A DNA stretch of 64,000 nt. Origin: Isoetes taiwanensis (taxonomy: Eukaryota; Streptophyta; Lycopodiopsida; Isoetales; Isoetaceae). Below, piece by piece: positions 22,197-33,258 of this stretch; the first letter of the stretch is position 1, and each line of letters starts with the position of its first letter. Below the pieces are notes generated by a model. That model made no database searches. It was not told where the DNA came from and saw only the letters and a list, made by a program, of their open reading frames with translations. Location: contig JAJEKV010000050.1 in the NCBI GenBank assembly GCA_021234155.1, positions 10,238,495-10,302,494 on the forward strand. Reading direction: 5' to 3'. The position numbers and the translations under genes are program-made.

Positions 22197-22442
22197 ATGG
22201 TAAACAAGCTTCCGGGGAGTAAGTGGCACGCCATGTGGAAGTGGGGCGTGGAATACATTTGCTCCTCTAAAATCAGACCCTTTTGTGGCGGATCTTGCAG
22301 CCTCGGGGTGAATGTCCCGGAGTCCACGGGTTCAAGCCTGGTGGCGGAAACATGCCCTTTATGTGGGAGGCGGCGTGAGAACATTGAGCAGCACCTTTGC
22401 TTTGTCCTATGCACAGAGGTAGGGGCAGCTTGGTCTGGGTGA
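22197..22442 (+). pseudogene. LINE C-terminal zinc-binding region (zf-RVT)
   Basis: An open stretch with KWHAMWKWGVEY and later CPLCGRRRENIEQHLCFVLC, giving the C-x2-C ... H ... C pattern of zf-RVT domains at the C-terminus of plant LINE ORF2. It sits about 350 bases before the poly-A tail, the expected place. Confidence 0.7.
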
Positions 22443-22816
22443 GAGCCCTGGTTGGGACTTCAACGATGCGGTCGAGAAGATTCTCTTGGGAGTCCTTCCT
22501 AGTATGTGAAAGCGTGTATAGCGGCCAAGCATTTCATTTATCTGAGCTTGGCTTTTGTGGCTGATTTGGAAAAGAGTGCTTAGCCCTTTTCGGTTGGTTC
22601 CGATCTTGAGGCATAAGTTGTAGCAGGCTTACCAAGTCTCAAGCTTATGCAGCGCGATTAAGCGGGAAATTTGGTGCGACATTCCCCTACAGTTGTGGAT
22701 CATGATGGGCGCTTCATTTCTTAGCACCACGGTTATCATTGTACTTGATCGCATTCTAGTGGTTTAATATATTCTTATATTCTTCAAAAAAAAAAAAAAA
22801 AAAAAAAGAATGAGAT

Positions 22817-23088
22817 ACGTTTATAGCATAAACTATAACAAAGGCATATTACTTGTGCTTATCACCAGAATACCACAGAGTTCTCTGATCACGGAGAACA
22901 GAGCTTGCCAGAATGCTATGTCTTCCACAATTTTTTCCCCTTCTTTTTGTTACCCGTTATGTTTTTTCCCGACGAAATTCTTGAAGAAAACGTCAAACAT
23001 ATGTAAGGGCTTCCAATTTTTTAAATTTTCATTGGAAAATCCAAGAACATCAGATTAGCATTCCTCTGCGGTAATGGGATAAAGCGGA
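22817..23088. other. Short non-coding spacer between two retroelements
   Basis: About 270 bases of AT-rich sequence between the LINE target duplication and the LTR element target duplication. No feature was recognised. Confidence 0.4.
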
Positions 23089-23093
23089 GTTAT

Positions 23094-23330
23094 TGATATA
23101 TACCAAGGACGTGGATGTGGCAAAAGGCTTTAGGCCTTTTCAGGCCATGTGGTTCTTTGGGCTTTTGTCCAAAGAGGGCTTGGGTCCAAAGAGGGCTTGG
23201 GTCCAAAGAAGGACCAAAGGGGCGTGCATGCTATATAGTAGCTCGGGGAAGAGCTCTGGGGCAGCTGTATCTTGGCTGAGGGCTCGTGGTTGGGTGGTGA
23301 GATAGCGTGCCACGTCAAGAGTCCATTTTA
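23094..23330 (+). repeat. 5' LTR
   Basis: Starts TGATATATACCAAGG and ends GTCCATTTTA, directly before the spacer base and primer site. It contains a tandem repeat of the phrase GGGCTTGGGTCCAAAGA and a TATA-like GCTATATAG near 23229. The terminal dinucleotides are TG...TA rather than the usual TG...CA. It is matched by 27884-28126. Confidence 0.9.
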
Positions 23331-23331
23331 G

Positions 23332-23343
23332 TGGTATCAGAGC
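23332..23343 (+). promoter_or_regulatory. Primer-binding site, initiator tRNA-Met
   Basis: TGGTATCAGAGC, one base after the LTR, is the standard complement of the 3' end of plant initiator methionine tRNA and primes minus-strand cDNA synthesis. Confidence 0.9.
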
Positions 23344-23353
23344 AACAAGTTTC

Positions 23354-24470
23354 GATGGCCGGTTCTCCTGCCAATGTTAACTTTGAGGATGAGGAACTCA
23401 AGGAAAAACTTTTTGAGTTAGAGCATGATAATTAGCTCATGAGAGAAAAAACTTGCGATTCTTGAGGCAGGCTCGAATTGAAACCTTGCAAAAATTGGAT
23501 TCTCTGTGGGCCTTGGTGGCTGCAGATTCTGACAAAGGCTGCCGGGCGTCCGTGAGTAGTGGCATCAAAGCGGGTGCCAATGTCAAAATTGAATTCAAAA
23601 CATATTCGCTGCTACTAGTGATGCGGATGAACTTTTCGCATGGCTATGGGATTTGAATTCATATTTTGCTAAAACTAAGGATGACGAAGACACTTTCGGT
23701 TATATTTTCTTTGGCGTCATGCGGATGGGATTGCAAAAGGGCGGTGGTGGATATCCAAAAGAACCGGCCGGTCGATCAACCTATTGTTACCTTTCTGCGA
23801 AATTTCAAAAAGCAAATCAAAAATCATTTTTTTGGGTCATAATTGGGGCGAGATCTTATCATTGAATGGAATAAGTTGACCCAACAAAACATGGAACTGA
23901 TAGAAGCCTTGTTCGCGAATTTTTAAAGAAAGGACTTGACCTAGTAAAATGATCTTGAGAAGTCACGAAAAACTCATGGGTGGGGTTCATCGTTGGAGAT
24001 GCAGGCGAAGCTTCGATCTAACTTGCCAATCTTTCTTTTGGTGAGCTCTCGTAAGATGGCGGAGACAAAGTAGAGGAGGAAGGTTTGGCCCTCACGGAAG
24101 CCATTAATGCTCAAAGTGGCCTCAAAGTTTCTATGAAAGAGGCGAGTGGTTTTGGGACAAATCAATGGGATCTGCTCCGGTGCAGGCCATTCAAATGGCC
24201 GCACCACCAGACGTTAGGATAATAATGAACCTATTGGGGCCAAAGAACCAAAGGAATCTTATCAAGCGCATAAGAAGCGGCTAATCTTGGGGAGAATAAG
24301 TGTTTTGTTTGTTATTCAACCGACCATAAGTTTTATGAATGCTCTACTTATCACGGAAAGAAGAAAGGGACAGAAAGCAAGCTACACCTATTCTTAAGTG
24401 GGACTAAGAAAGAGGACAAAAGTAAAGAAAGTAAAAACTACATTAGAGGCAATGGGAAAGGGAAGAAGGT
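23354..24470 (+). pseudogene. Gag of the LTR element
   Basis: Starts soon after the primer site with an acidic, helix-prone segment (NFEDEELKEKLFELEHDN). It ends with a CCHC zinc knuckle at 24301-24342 (CFVCYSTDHKFYEC, spacing C-x2-C-x4-H-x4-C), which binds element RNA. The part in between, including a region related to the retrotransposon Gag core near 23600-23960, is split over all three frames with stops. Confidence 0.7.
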
Positions 24471-24559
24471 GGCTCTTGTCAGGGAAAAATGGGATATGGG
24501 TTACATTGAGAATAGTAGTCTCTTACGCTTTTTGGGCTACTATTCAAGATCAAAAAGTA

Positions 24560-25700
24560 CATATCTTATTGATCTAGGGTTTGTGAGTTTGATTTTATTT
24601 ACGCTTAAGCTTGGTAAAGAACTAAAATTAACGTCTATTCCTTTATCAAGTGATGTAGAATTGTCTTTTGCTTTCTTGAATGTTGCCCCGCTTCTTCTTA
24701 ATTTATGGTCAGGGCGTTGAATTTTAATTGCGGGGATATGTGCATGTAAACGTTCTTTCATGGTTTCGACCTTGGAGGTATGGATATTATTCTAGGCATG
24801 CCATGGCATAAGGCTATCAATCCTGTTATAGATTGGAAAGTGGGCATTGTTATGTTATCCTTGGAAGGGGTTAAAAAGACCTTCAAGTTTGTGAAGGATG
24901 ATATTGTTTCCCCAATTCCAGCAGTTTTACATTGTATAGTTTAAACATTTGGCAATGAAAACTCATTTTGTGTATTTGGTGGTTTTGCGTCCTAAGTCTG
25001 ATGTATCCCCATTAAATGAGCGTCAAACAATCTTTTCGCATTATTATGATGATGTCTTTTCAAATGAAATTCCACAAACTTTGCCACCCCAACGTTTGAA
25101 GGGCCACAGGATTGATCTTCTTCTTGGGAAAGAACCTCCTAATCAAGCTCGTTATCGGAGAATGCATGGCCAACAAGTTGAGATTAGGCGCCAGCTTGAT
25201 GAGTTACTTGCGCTCTGAATAAGATAACCATAAAGAATCGGTTTCCTATACCAAGGGCGGATGATTTGTTTGATCAACTCCAAGGTGCCACAGTTTTTAG
25301 ACGTCTTGATCTTAAGTCAGGGTATTGGCAACTTAAGGTTGCGCCTGAAGATGTTCATAAAGATTTGCATTTGGACAACCTTTGGACATTATAAGTTTTT
25401 CATTTGGACTTACAAATGCACCAGCTTCTTTTGCGAGGCTAATGGGGCGAACATTTGAAGATGTGCATGGCATTTATGTTGTCATGTTCTTTGATGACAT
25501 ATTAGTTTTTAGTAAGTCAGGGGAAGATCATTACTTGCATTTCTTGGGAGGTTTTCCGTCGGTTAAAGGGAATAGTCTATTACTCTTAATCCTAAAGAAA
25601 AGTATCTTTTTCAATCGAAAATTGAATATTTGGGTGATATTGTTTTGCTTATTTGAGGGTCTTAAAGTTGACTCGATAAGGTACAAGCAATTGTAGATTG
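24560..25700 (+). pseudogene. Protease and reverse transcriptase of the LTR element
   Basis: The end of the aspartic protease is seen at 24770-24850 (GMDIILGMPWHKAINPVIDWK). RT follows with [18 protein letters not shown], then [14 protein letters not shown] (25297-25340, containing the first catalytic Asp), and FFDDILVFSKS with the FFDD active site at 25487-25498. Several single-base shifts separate these blocks. The order and spacing are those of gypsy elements. Confidence 0.8.
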
Positions 25701-25779
25701 GTGCATGCCTACTTGATTCTTTGCATTCGCGTTCCTTTACGGGCTTATCTCGGTTATTATAGGAAGTTTGTCTGAAATT

Positions 25780-26470
25780 TTGCTCGTTTAACCTTGTTTA
25801 TATTTGTTGCTTTCACGAAAAGATGTTCCTTTCCAATGGAATCATAATCATCAATTTGCTTTCCAAGTTTTAAAGAATGCCATGGTTAATCCTCCTGTTC
25901 TGCATTTGCCAAAGTTTGGTCTACCTTTCTTGTTATGTGTTGCTGCAAGTGGTATAGCTTTGGGCGCGATTTTGATGCGGGATGGTCATCCTATTGCTTA
26001 TGAAAATCGGAAGTTTTCGACCTGGAAGTAGATATGGTGTTTATGATAAGCAATTTCTGGCTATCATTTATGCTTTGAAAGTGTGACGACACTATCTTTT
26101 AGGGTCGACGATTCATATTTTGACTGACCATCAAAGCATTAAGCACATTGTTTCACAGGAAACATTATCGGAAAGGCAATTGAAATGGGTTGCTTTTATG
26201 CAGCAATATGATTTCTCAGTGGATTATCGTCATGGTAAAGAGAATGTTGTGGCAGATGCTTTAAGTAGACGTTATGCAGTTTGTTCTCTTTCTATAGCAC
26301 AATCCAACCATTTGGAGGAAATGAAGCCATTGTATGCCACTGACCATGATTATAAAGATATTTGGTTGTTGGCTCAAAGTGGCAATGCATATGGATATAA
26401 GATCATTAATAGGTTCTTGTATAAAGGTCCAAAGCTATGCATTGTTAAGAACTTTTCGGTCACTTATTCT
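25780..26470 (+). pseudogene. RNase H of the LTR element
   Basis: Long open stretches remain: NPPVLHLPKFGLPFLLC and AASGIALGAILMRDGHPIAY (first part), and TDHQSIKHIVSQETLSERQ with KENVVADALSRR (26120-26280). The Asp, Glu and Asp positions typical of retroelement RNase H are largely visible. One stop and one frame shift separate the two parts near 26030 and 26085. Confidence 0.8.
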
Positions 26471-26479
26471 TAAAAAGTC

Positions 26480-27790
26480 TATGATGCACCCATCTTTAGG
26501 GTCATCGTGGTGTGGGGCGACTTTGACAAAGCTTGAACCATACTTTATTTGGCACGGATTGGAGAGATGTCTTGGTTCATATTATTCATTGTGTTTACTT
26601 GTCAACGGATAAAAGCGAACAAGAAACCTCATGGTGTTCCTTTATCCTTGCCCCTTGCCCCTATTAAGGAGGCAAAGTGGGAGAGGCTCACTATGAATTT
26701 TATTGTTGGTCTTCACCGCAAGTTCTCGCAAGAACACTGTCATTTGGACAATTCTTGATTGTTTAACTAAACACGCCATTTTATTCCTTGTTCCGGATAA
26801 GTTGATGCTTATAGTCTTGGCTATGCTCTTTATCAAAGAGATATTTAGGCTACATGGGTTGCCAAAGATTATTGTATCCGATCGTGATACAAAGTTTACC
26901 CGAGAAATTCGGAAGGCATTGTTTATGCAATTGGGAATAGAGTTAAGGTTCTCCAACTTGCTTTTCATCCGAAACCCGATGGACAATCCGAGGTGGTGAA
27001 TAAAGTTATTTTGTTCCATCTTAAGGGGTTTGTCAATGAGCATCAAGGTCATTGGGAGCGATATTTGCCTATTGCTAAATTTATCTATAATAATACCTAT
27101 CAGTCTACCATAAGGATGATCCCTTTTCAGGTGGTCTATGGCCAGCCTGTACGGGAGCCACTCTTTCGAGTGTGTGAGGATGTTCCAGCTACTAATGATT
27201 TGGTTATTGAGCATAAGGATCTCATAGACTTGCTTCAAGCTTGTATTCGAGATGCTCAAGCATCTTTTGCAAATAAATCATCCGAGTTCTTTGTGCACTA
27301 ATGGTTTTAAGGAAGGAGATTGGGTATGGATGAGGATCCATAAAGGCCACTTTAAGAAAGATCGTGCAAGAAGGATCTTAAGTTGGCTTTCCCCGTTTCC
27401 ATGGACCAGTTTTCAAGTTATTAAAGTGGTCAATGAGAATGCATATCAATTAAGATTGCCTCAAGGTTGGAAAATGCATGTTGTAGTGAATGTGTCATTC
27501 CTAAAGGCTTATCATGGTAAGGAGTTACCTCAACTTGGGAGGTTAACTGAGCGAGGATTGATTGATGATTCCAAGTTCTAGAGCCTAAACAATTTTGGCC
27601 GATAAATCCACTAGTGGTTCAAGACAATATTTGGGTAAGTTCGCCCACAAACCTTTGGAGGGCGCTTCATGTGTGCGTGGCAATGTTTTAGAAGCTTATC
27701 CGGATATTCTTAGTGAATATAAAGATGGAAAGCAAAGGAAACCAAGAGAGGCGAAGAAGTCCAAGGACATGCTTCTACTAATTGCCTAAG
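26480..27790 (+). pseudogene. Integrase of the LTR element, with possible chromodomain-like end
   Basis: The core includes ILDCLTKHAILFLVP, then KEIFRLHGLPKIIVSDRDTKF (shown here only in part) near 26840-26900, and IYNNTYQSTIRMIPFQVVYG at 27080-27140. The C-terminal part reads FKEGDWVWMRIHKGHF and VVNVSFLKAYHGKEL. After a stop, 27595-27789 gives GSRQYLGKFAHKPLEGASC and NVLEAYPDILSEYKDG, which has the rhythm of a degenerate chromodomain. That last assignment is uncertain. Confidence 0.7.
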
Positions 27791-27872
27791 CGAGGGCCAA
27801 GGAAGGATTATGTCCTGATGGCTAAAGGTATTTAGACACCCTTTTTGTAGCAGAGGACTACCTTGCAATGTC

Positions 27873-27883
27873 AAGAGGGGGAA
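27873..27883 (+). promoter_or_regulatory. Polypurine tract
   Basis: AAGAGGGGGAA immediately before the 3' LTR, the primer site for plus-strand cDNA synthesis. Confidence 0.85.
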
Positions 27884-28126
27884 TGATATATGCCAAGGAT
27901 GTGGATGTGGCAAAAGGCTTTAGGCCTTTTCAGGCCATGTGGTTCTTTGGGCTTTTGTCCAAAGAGGGCTTGGGTCCAAAGAGGGCTTTGGTCCAAAGAA
28001 GGGACCAAAGGGCGTGCATGCTATATATATAGTTTCGGGGGAGAGCTCCAGGGGCAGGCTGTGTCTTGGGCCCGAGGGCTCGTGGTTGGGTGGGAGATAA
28101 GCGTGCCACGTCAAGAGTCCATTTTA
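27884..28126 (+). repeat. 3' LTR
   Basis: Matches 23094-23330 along its whole length, from TGATATATGCCAAGG to GTCCATTTTA, with several small indels (for example an extended TATATATA run near 28022). It is followed by the target duplication GTTAT. Confidence 0.9.
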
Positions 28127-28131
28127 GTTAT

Positions 28132-28792
28132 ATAGACAGAAGAATCGAAAGCCATGGAAAAATCAATGATATCATGGAAAAATCATTGATATCAAAAACA
28201 TACCTTTATGTAGCCATTGAAGAATTGCAAGCCGCCGAAGAATCGCAGGCTTTGCTACCATGAAAAGGTGTTATATCTTGCTAAAAGTCGGCGATGGCGG
28301 CGTATGTTCAAACAATCACAAATCATCTCCTCAAACATTCTCATCTTTGGAGCCATCGTCTTCTCAAATCTAGAATATATAGCATGAGCGGGAAGAAAAG
28401 CAAGGCACAAGAAGCAAATTTACATCCCCAAGCTCAAGCAATGGCATCGCCGTCATTTCGATGCACAAATCTCTGATTCTGGTGCACAAATCTCTCAAAA
28501 AAAAGGGTAGTATCGCATCCTTTGCTTCAAAGCAAAGCTTTCTGAAGAATCTCCAGCTTGCTTTGAAGCAAAGCTTCTTCCCAAAATCCACACGTTGCAA
28601 ACTCGATGGCTGGGATCGATGCCCCGGTGACACGAATATTCCCGGGCATCGTTGTAGCACAATTATACATGTTTAGATAGGTCTAGTTATATATCATCTA
28701 GAGTTGGTACGATAGCCATACAAAGATAGACAGGACAAATTTTACTTATGCCAGGTGAGGCCTAATGCCAATAACATGGTTCACAATTCACA
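28132..28792. other. Non-coding stretch with short repeats
   Basis: The phrase ATGGAAAAATCA(A/T)TGATATCA occurs twice in tandem (28153-28190). TTTGCTTCAAAGCAAAGCTT and CTTTGAAGCAAAGCTTC occur at 28519 and 28562. No gene is supported. Confidence 0.4.
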
Positions 28793-29775
28793 ATTCTAGA
28801 ATGGGACTCGCATGAAACCAACAAACTACCCGACTTAGACTTGCTTCTCATTCATCTCAGCAGATTTTCTACAATGGTGGCGCACACATGCGAACTACCC
28901 ATAAAAATAAAGGGAAAATCAATTATATCATTTGGACCCCAACAAAATACAATGCTAATAGAGGGGGCTAGTGTACACCAGAAAGCTTATCCGCAGGGAT
29001 TAAAAACCCCGCCCTTTTCGGTTTTCGAGGAAAAACCCTAGTGATAAGCCTTGACAGGGAATAACGTAAGGCATAAAATCGCTCCCAAAACCCACGAATG
29101 GAAAAGTCGAAGCGAGATGCTGGCTCGCTAACTTTGTACACGCACATCACCAACAAAACAACAAGACAAACCAAACCTCCCGGAGTGGAGGGGGCTGATT
29201 CTGTAGTGCCCAGTGATAAAATACAATAATAAAGAAGGGGGGGAGGTGGGTTCAAAGAGAATAAAAGGTATGCTAAGAGAAGAAGGAAGCCCGATGAGAA
29301 GTCGAAGCGAAGCAGCGCCTAAAATAGCGAACTCCCAACGGAAACGGGCATGCGCGCGCGCATGCATGCAAAACATGCATGCTCGTCCCATTCTAGAATG
29401 GCGATCCGATGTCTCGGGTCGATGGGATTCTAGAATGGGACTGCATGAAACCAACAAACCGCCCAGAATACCAAAGGACTTCCTTAACAAACTAGGATCG
29501 AGGGCGAAGGTCAAGGGACGAAGGCTAAAGGCGGAAAGGACGGCATGAAAAAACGCCAAATTGGCCAAACCAAGGTGGAAGAGCCCCTCCCACTGAAAAC
29601 AATTCAAAGAGAATAAAGGCTGCTTGCTGAGAGAGAAGAGGAAGAGATGAGAAGTCGGCGAAGCAGCGCTAAAATAGCGAACTCCCAACTGAAGCGGGCA
29701 TCGCCGCCGCATGCATGCAAAACATGCATGCTCGTCCCATTCTAGAATGGCGTCCGTGTCTCGGATCGATGGGAT
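28793..29775. repeat. Palindrome-marked repeat family, copy B
   Basis: Second copy of the family at 11712-12749. It has the same left edge (ATTCTAGAATGGGACTCGCA), the shared inner block GGGATTAAAAACCCCGCCC with AGGAAAAACCCTAGTGATAAGCC, the duplicated segment starting TTCAAAGAGAATAAA, and the palindrome plus stem-loop near 29393 and 29743. The right edge reads GATCGATGGGAT. Minus-strand open frames of 235 and 95 codons cross it, the first sharing blocks with the one in copy A. A direct repeat of AT-rich trinucleotides flanks the copies but is not a convincing target duplication here. Confidence 0.7.
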
Positions 29776-30130
29776 ATAAGAGACTCCAAAGCACACATGC
29801 CAATAAGACAAACTGTCGTAAAGGCAAATAACCAAAAAACAGGAGGTTTAAAATTTCGCCCCCAGACAACTGATTTCTTCAAACAAAAATTGGATTCCTT
29901 GTCAATTTGCAGCTGATCTCTCATTCCCTTGCTAAGCGATGCCGCTAGCGAAGGCTTGCCAGAAATGAACCAGAAAGATTTTTGGCAAATTTCAAGCCCC
30001 GATTTTTTGTCAAATAATTCTAAGGGACAGAAAATTTCGGGCAAAATTTTCTAGTAGTCGCTAGGCTCATGGGTGGTGCCACTGGCCTAGCGACTGCCAT
30101 GAAATTTTGCCAGAAAATTTTAAGTCCCTT
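29776..30130. other. Non-coding stretch with phrase repeats
   Basis: The phrase GAAATTTTGCC or its relatives recurs with both orientations around 30035-30120 (AAATTTTCTAGTAGTCGCTAGGC and GGCCTAGCGACTGCC form an inverted pair). No gene is seen. Confidence 0.4.
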
Positions 30131-30257
30131 AAAATTACCTCCTTCTTTTTTCTTTCTTTTGGAAAAGAGGGGACATGTTTGCATTTGTCGACATAGTTCC
30201 ACCCAATCTTATCCTTCAATAACATTTATTTACAGCTCTAAATAAATTTAGAGAAAG

Positions 30258-30328
30258 TGCTTGTAGCTCAGTGGTAGAGCATGTGCCTTTTAAGCACGCA
30301 GTCGTAGGTTCGATCCCTACCAGGCACA
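30258..30328 (+). tRNA. tRNA-like, anticodon UUU (Lys), copy 1
   Basis: A cloverleaf can be drawn: acceptor GTGCTTG with CAGGCAC, D-arm GCTC/GAGC, an anticodon stem closing the loop CTTTTAA (anticodon TTT, read as Lys), and T-arm GTAGG-TTCGATC-CCTAC. The A box (TAGCTCAGTGG) and B box (GGTTCGATCCC) match polymerase III promoter consensus. The surrounding sequence is repeated, so this may be a tRNA-derived repeat rather than a working tRNA gene. The body differs from the plant nuclear tRNA-Lys I know, so an organellar origin is possible. Confidence 0.5.
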
Positions 30329-31313
30329 TTTTTGAAATTCAATAAATGACCCAATTATGTTTAATGGTGAATTATTTCTATAATAAGAATGGAAAGTCAA
30401 TAAATGGTCTCTATTAATTCTAGAAGTGGCCAGTTGTTTCTCAATAAATAGGATGGATGTTTTTTTTTACTGATATGATTATTTCTACAATTTAGCAAGC
30501 CATAAAATGGTCTCTTGTGCAAATTAGTTAATCTTTATAATGTGAAAACATCAACATATGCTTGTTTCTACAATTTAGAAAGCCATAAATTGTCTCTTGT
30601 GCAAATTAGTTATAATGTAAAAACATCAACATTATGGATATGACTGGTTTGAATAGATACAGCCCCAACAATGTTTATGGTAACTCGGCCAAACCTAATT
30701 TTGTCTAAGTGCAATTCAATTGTAGTGCACGAATACGAGAACTTAAGTGTTTCTTCCCGAAATAGAAAGTAACACTTTTTTTTCCCTCCCTTTGTTTTCC
30801 TCTCTTTATGTCCACATAGTTCTACCAACCTTATCCTTCATTGAAAACAATCTTTATTTGCTGAAGCTATGGCAAAGCTTTATTCTAAAAGTTCTTGTAG
30901 CTCAACGAGAGAGCAAGCACACCCTATCCAAGTCTAGAGCCTTTCCATATAGACACAGATCTCGGCCGAATTGAAGCATATGGTAGATAGCTTTATTCTA
31001 GTTCTCTCATATGGTAGATAACTTTAGTTCTACCATGTATTAGCATACAACCTAACAACTATGTAGAGTGTCAAAGGATTGTTCATAAGGGGTGGTAGAT
31101 AATGCCCATGTTATTGACATTAAATTTACTTATGGCAAAAAGGTCTACTCACAATATAAGAAACTCGGAAGCTAACAACACATGACTGCCAATAGGACAA
31201 ACTTCTTATAATTGCAAATAACCTTCTTTTTTCCTTGATGAAAGGGCAACATACCCACACAACCGAATAAAACAATATTTTTTAGAGAAATTGCAAAAAA
31301 AAACATTATTATA

Positions 31314-31385
31314 GTGCTTGTAGCTCAGTGGGAGAGCATGTGCCTTTTAAGCACGCAGTCGTAGGTTCGATCCCTACCAGGCACA
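31314..31385 (+). tRNA. tRNA-like, anticodon UUU (Lys), copy 2
   Basis: Nearly identical to the copy at 30258, with the same acceptor, anticodon loop and T-arm and one change in the D-loop (AGTGGGA instead of AGTGGTA). Downstream flanks of 31365-31450 recur at 31512-31640, where only the T-arm end (TGATCCCTACTGGGCACAA) remains. A discriminator A follows the acceptor. Confidence 0.5.
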
Positions 31386-31840
31386 ATTTTACTTATATGT
31401 TTGATTTTCATGTAATCATGTAGATAGTCATTCATGCTTGAATATAGTCATTTATGGAAGTTCATGTACACGTCATCCAACAAAATGTGCAACCATTCAT
31501 TGTATTTTTACATTAGAGTTTGATCCCTACTGGGCACAATTCCTTACTTTCATGCTTTATTTTCATGTAGCTTATCATGTAACTAGTCATTCATGCTATT
31601 ATCATGTAGCTAGTCATTTATGGAAGTCCATGTACATGTGGTCCAACGAGTATGCAACCACTCATGCTATTGACATTAAAGTTGTCATGGCAATCACCTT
31701 TTCATTTTTCCTTTTAAGGGAAACATTTTTACATTTGTCCACATAGTTCTACCCAAGTTCATGCTTCCCAATTTCATCCTCTAGTATACAAGATAATCTT
31801 TGTTTGGCTGTGCTATGAAATACCATTGCTAAATGCTAGT

Positions 31841-33258
31841 AATATAGGTATGGATAGGCTTCAATGGATTATGGAAGCCCAGTTTCTATGGTCAAGCTTG
31901 TGCAAATTCAGAATATCTTTATAACTCAAGAACAATACAAAATGAATAGGTCTCAACAGACACGCCTGCAACAGTTTCTAAAGAAGCAACTAAAGTTCTG
32001 TGCATGGTTATTATGTAATTAGGGTGAAATTTCATCTACATGCAAATAAATTAGCAGGGATGAAGATAGATGGATAGATAGACAGAGGAGGAGGAGAAGG
32101 AGATACCTAGTGTGTGGTTATGATCACCTGGCCACAAGTGGACAAAATTCAAAGGATAACATAAGGGGGGCCAATAGGAAAAACCCTGAGCTTGTTTACT
32201 TAGGGTTCTACACTTCGGACAGCCAAATATCCTTATTTAGGGTTTTAGAACTAATCATTACTGCCTCCGTTGGTCGAGCTGAAGATTGTGGAGGAGCTTT
32301 GGAGCACTGGCACTCCGTTGGGCCGACGAGCTCGTGGAGGCTAGTCCATTCCATTTCCTGGTCTGTAGTATATTCTTATCAGTCCCCCAGCTCCTCTCTC
32401 CCCTTCCCTGCTGTTTTGTTCTTTCATGCCCAATTCCGTGGTTTTTTTTTGCATTTTGAGTAGATAAGGCTCTGTTCCTTTTTGGAAAACCAATGCCTGC
32501 TAATAGACTAGCGAATTCTGCAATATCATGATTAGCGCAGACTTTACCTCATTTTTACGTATCAAGCTTGAATTCGGGGATTATAAGTAATCCGGAGCTA
32601 AACCTGAAACGAAATTTGCTATTTTCCAAGGGTGATTCTCATATGTTTAGTGCCACGATTACGTCAAGTGGTTAATTTATTCACTAGGGCACCAAACCGA
32701 TTTAGGGACGGAAATTTAAGACTAAAGAATCTTCAGGCTTATCGATTAGCCTAATTATCAGCAGCTCTTAAACTAGTTATAGGAACTTCGACATTCTGTA
32801 TCCATAAAACTTGGATGCCAGATAAATAGTAGGTGGATGCTAGAGAAAGAACTTACCACCAAGGAAAGAGCTAGGAATTTGGAAAACAAATGATTACTTT
32901 GAAACAAAACAAACGATAACATGACCACTTGGCACATTGTCCAACTACAGGTTATAATGTGTGGTTTTTTAAGGAATAGTGGACCATTGGACAGCCAAAA
33001 ACCGCTGCCATGTAGTGGCATTCCAATTGGCACTGCAGATCAGAAAAAACCCTTTGGATAGGCAAATTCTTGCAACAATGTCACAAACAAACCCATATTT
33101 GAGCAATATCTTTGTTCTCACTGTGCATAACAGATCATTATAGACTTTCTGTGGCATTCAGAAGTCATTCCATTATAAGGTGTATGTGCTGAGATTATTA
33201 CTTGGACAGTTAAGTCATATTTGTCTTATTATTGTATTGGAATATTAACAGATTCCAC
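31841..33258 (+). promoter_or_regulatory. Upstream region and probable 5' UTR of the FRIENDLY/CLU gene
   Basis: Just over 1.4 kb before the start codon. The block 32170-32460 is richer in G and C than its surroundings and ends in a C/T-rich stretch (CCCCCAGCTCCTCTCTCCCC), typical of plant 5' leaders. The AT-rich 32470-33250 would be a leader intron ending at TTAACAG (33246-33252), seven bases before the ATG. The transcription start is not identifiable by eye. Confidence 0.35.

Larger units (their letters stand above)
19345..22816 (+). mobile_element. 5'-truncated L1-type LINE with target-site duplication
   Basis: A non-LTR retrotransposon remnant. Identical 11-bp sequences AAGAATGAGAT flank it (19345-19355 and 22806-22816), with a poly-A run at 22786-22807 at its right end, which is the hallmark of target-primed reverse transcription. 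Inside, in order, are endonuclease remains, reverse transcriptase and a C-terminal zf-RVT type zinc-binding region. ORF1 and the start of the endonuclease are missing, consistent with 5' truncation on insertion. Many frame shifts and stops mark it as old. Confidence 0.85.
23089..28131 (+). mobile_element. Complete decayed Ty3/gypsy-type LTR retrotransposon
   Basis: Both ends are present. The target duplication GTTAT lies at 23089-23093 and 28127-28131, LTRs at 23094-23330 and 27884-28126, a primer-binding site at 23332-23343 and a polypurine tract at 27873-27883. Between them are Gag with a CCHC knuckle, protease, reverse transcriptase, RNase H and integrase in the gypsy order. Short LTRs of about 240 bp and a 5.0 kb total length are compact for a plant gypsy element. 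Every domain carries stops or frame shifts, so it is not autonomous. The LTRs differ from one another by scattered changes, so insertion is not recent. Confidence 0.9.
30130..31840. repeat. Locally amplified repeat carrying tRNA-like sequences
   Basis: The phrase ACATAGTTC(C/T)ACC(C/A)AA, preceded by a T/C-rich tract, occurs at 30192, 30811 and 31740. Tandem partial copies include 30481-30560 with 30565-30640 (TTTCTACAATTTAG(C/A)AAGCCATAAA) and 31365-31500 with 31512-31680. tRNA-like cores lie in the first and third units, and a damaged one (TTCTTGTAGCTCAACGAGAG) is in the second near 30892. The arrangement suggests repeated local duplication of a unit of several hundred bases. Confidence 0.6.
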
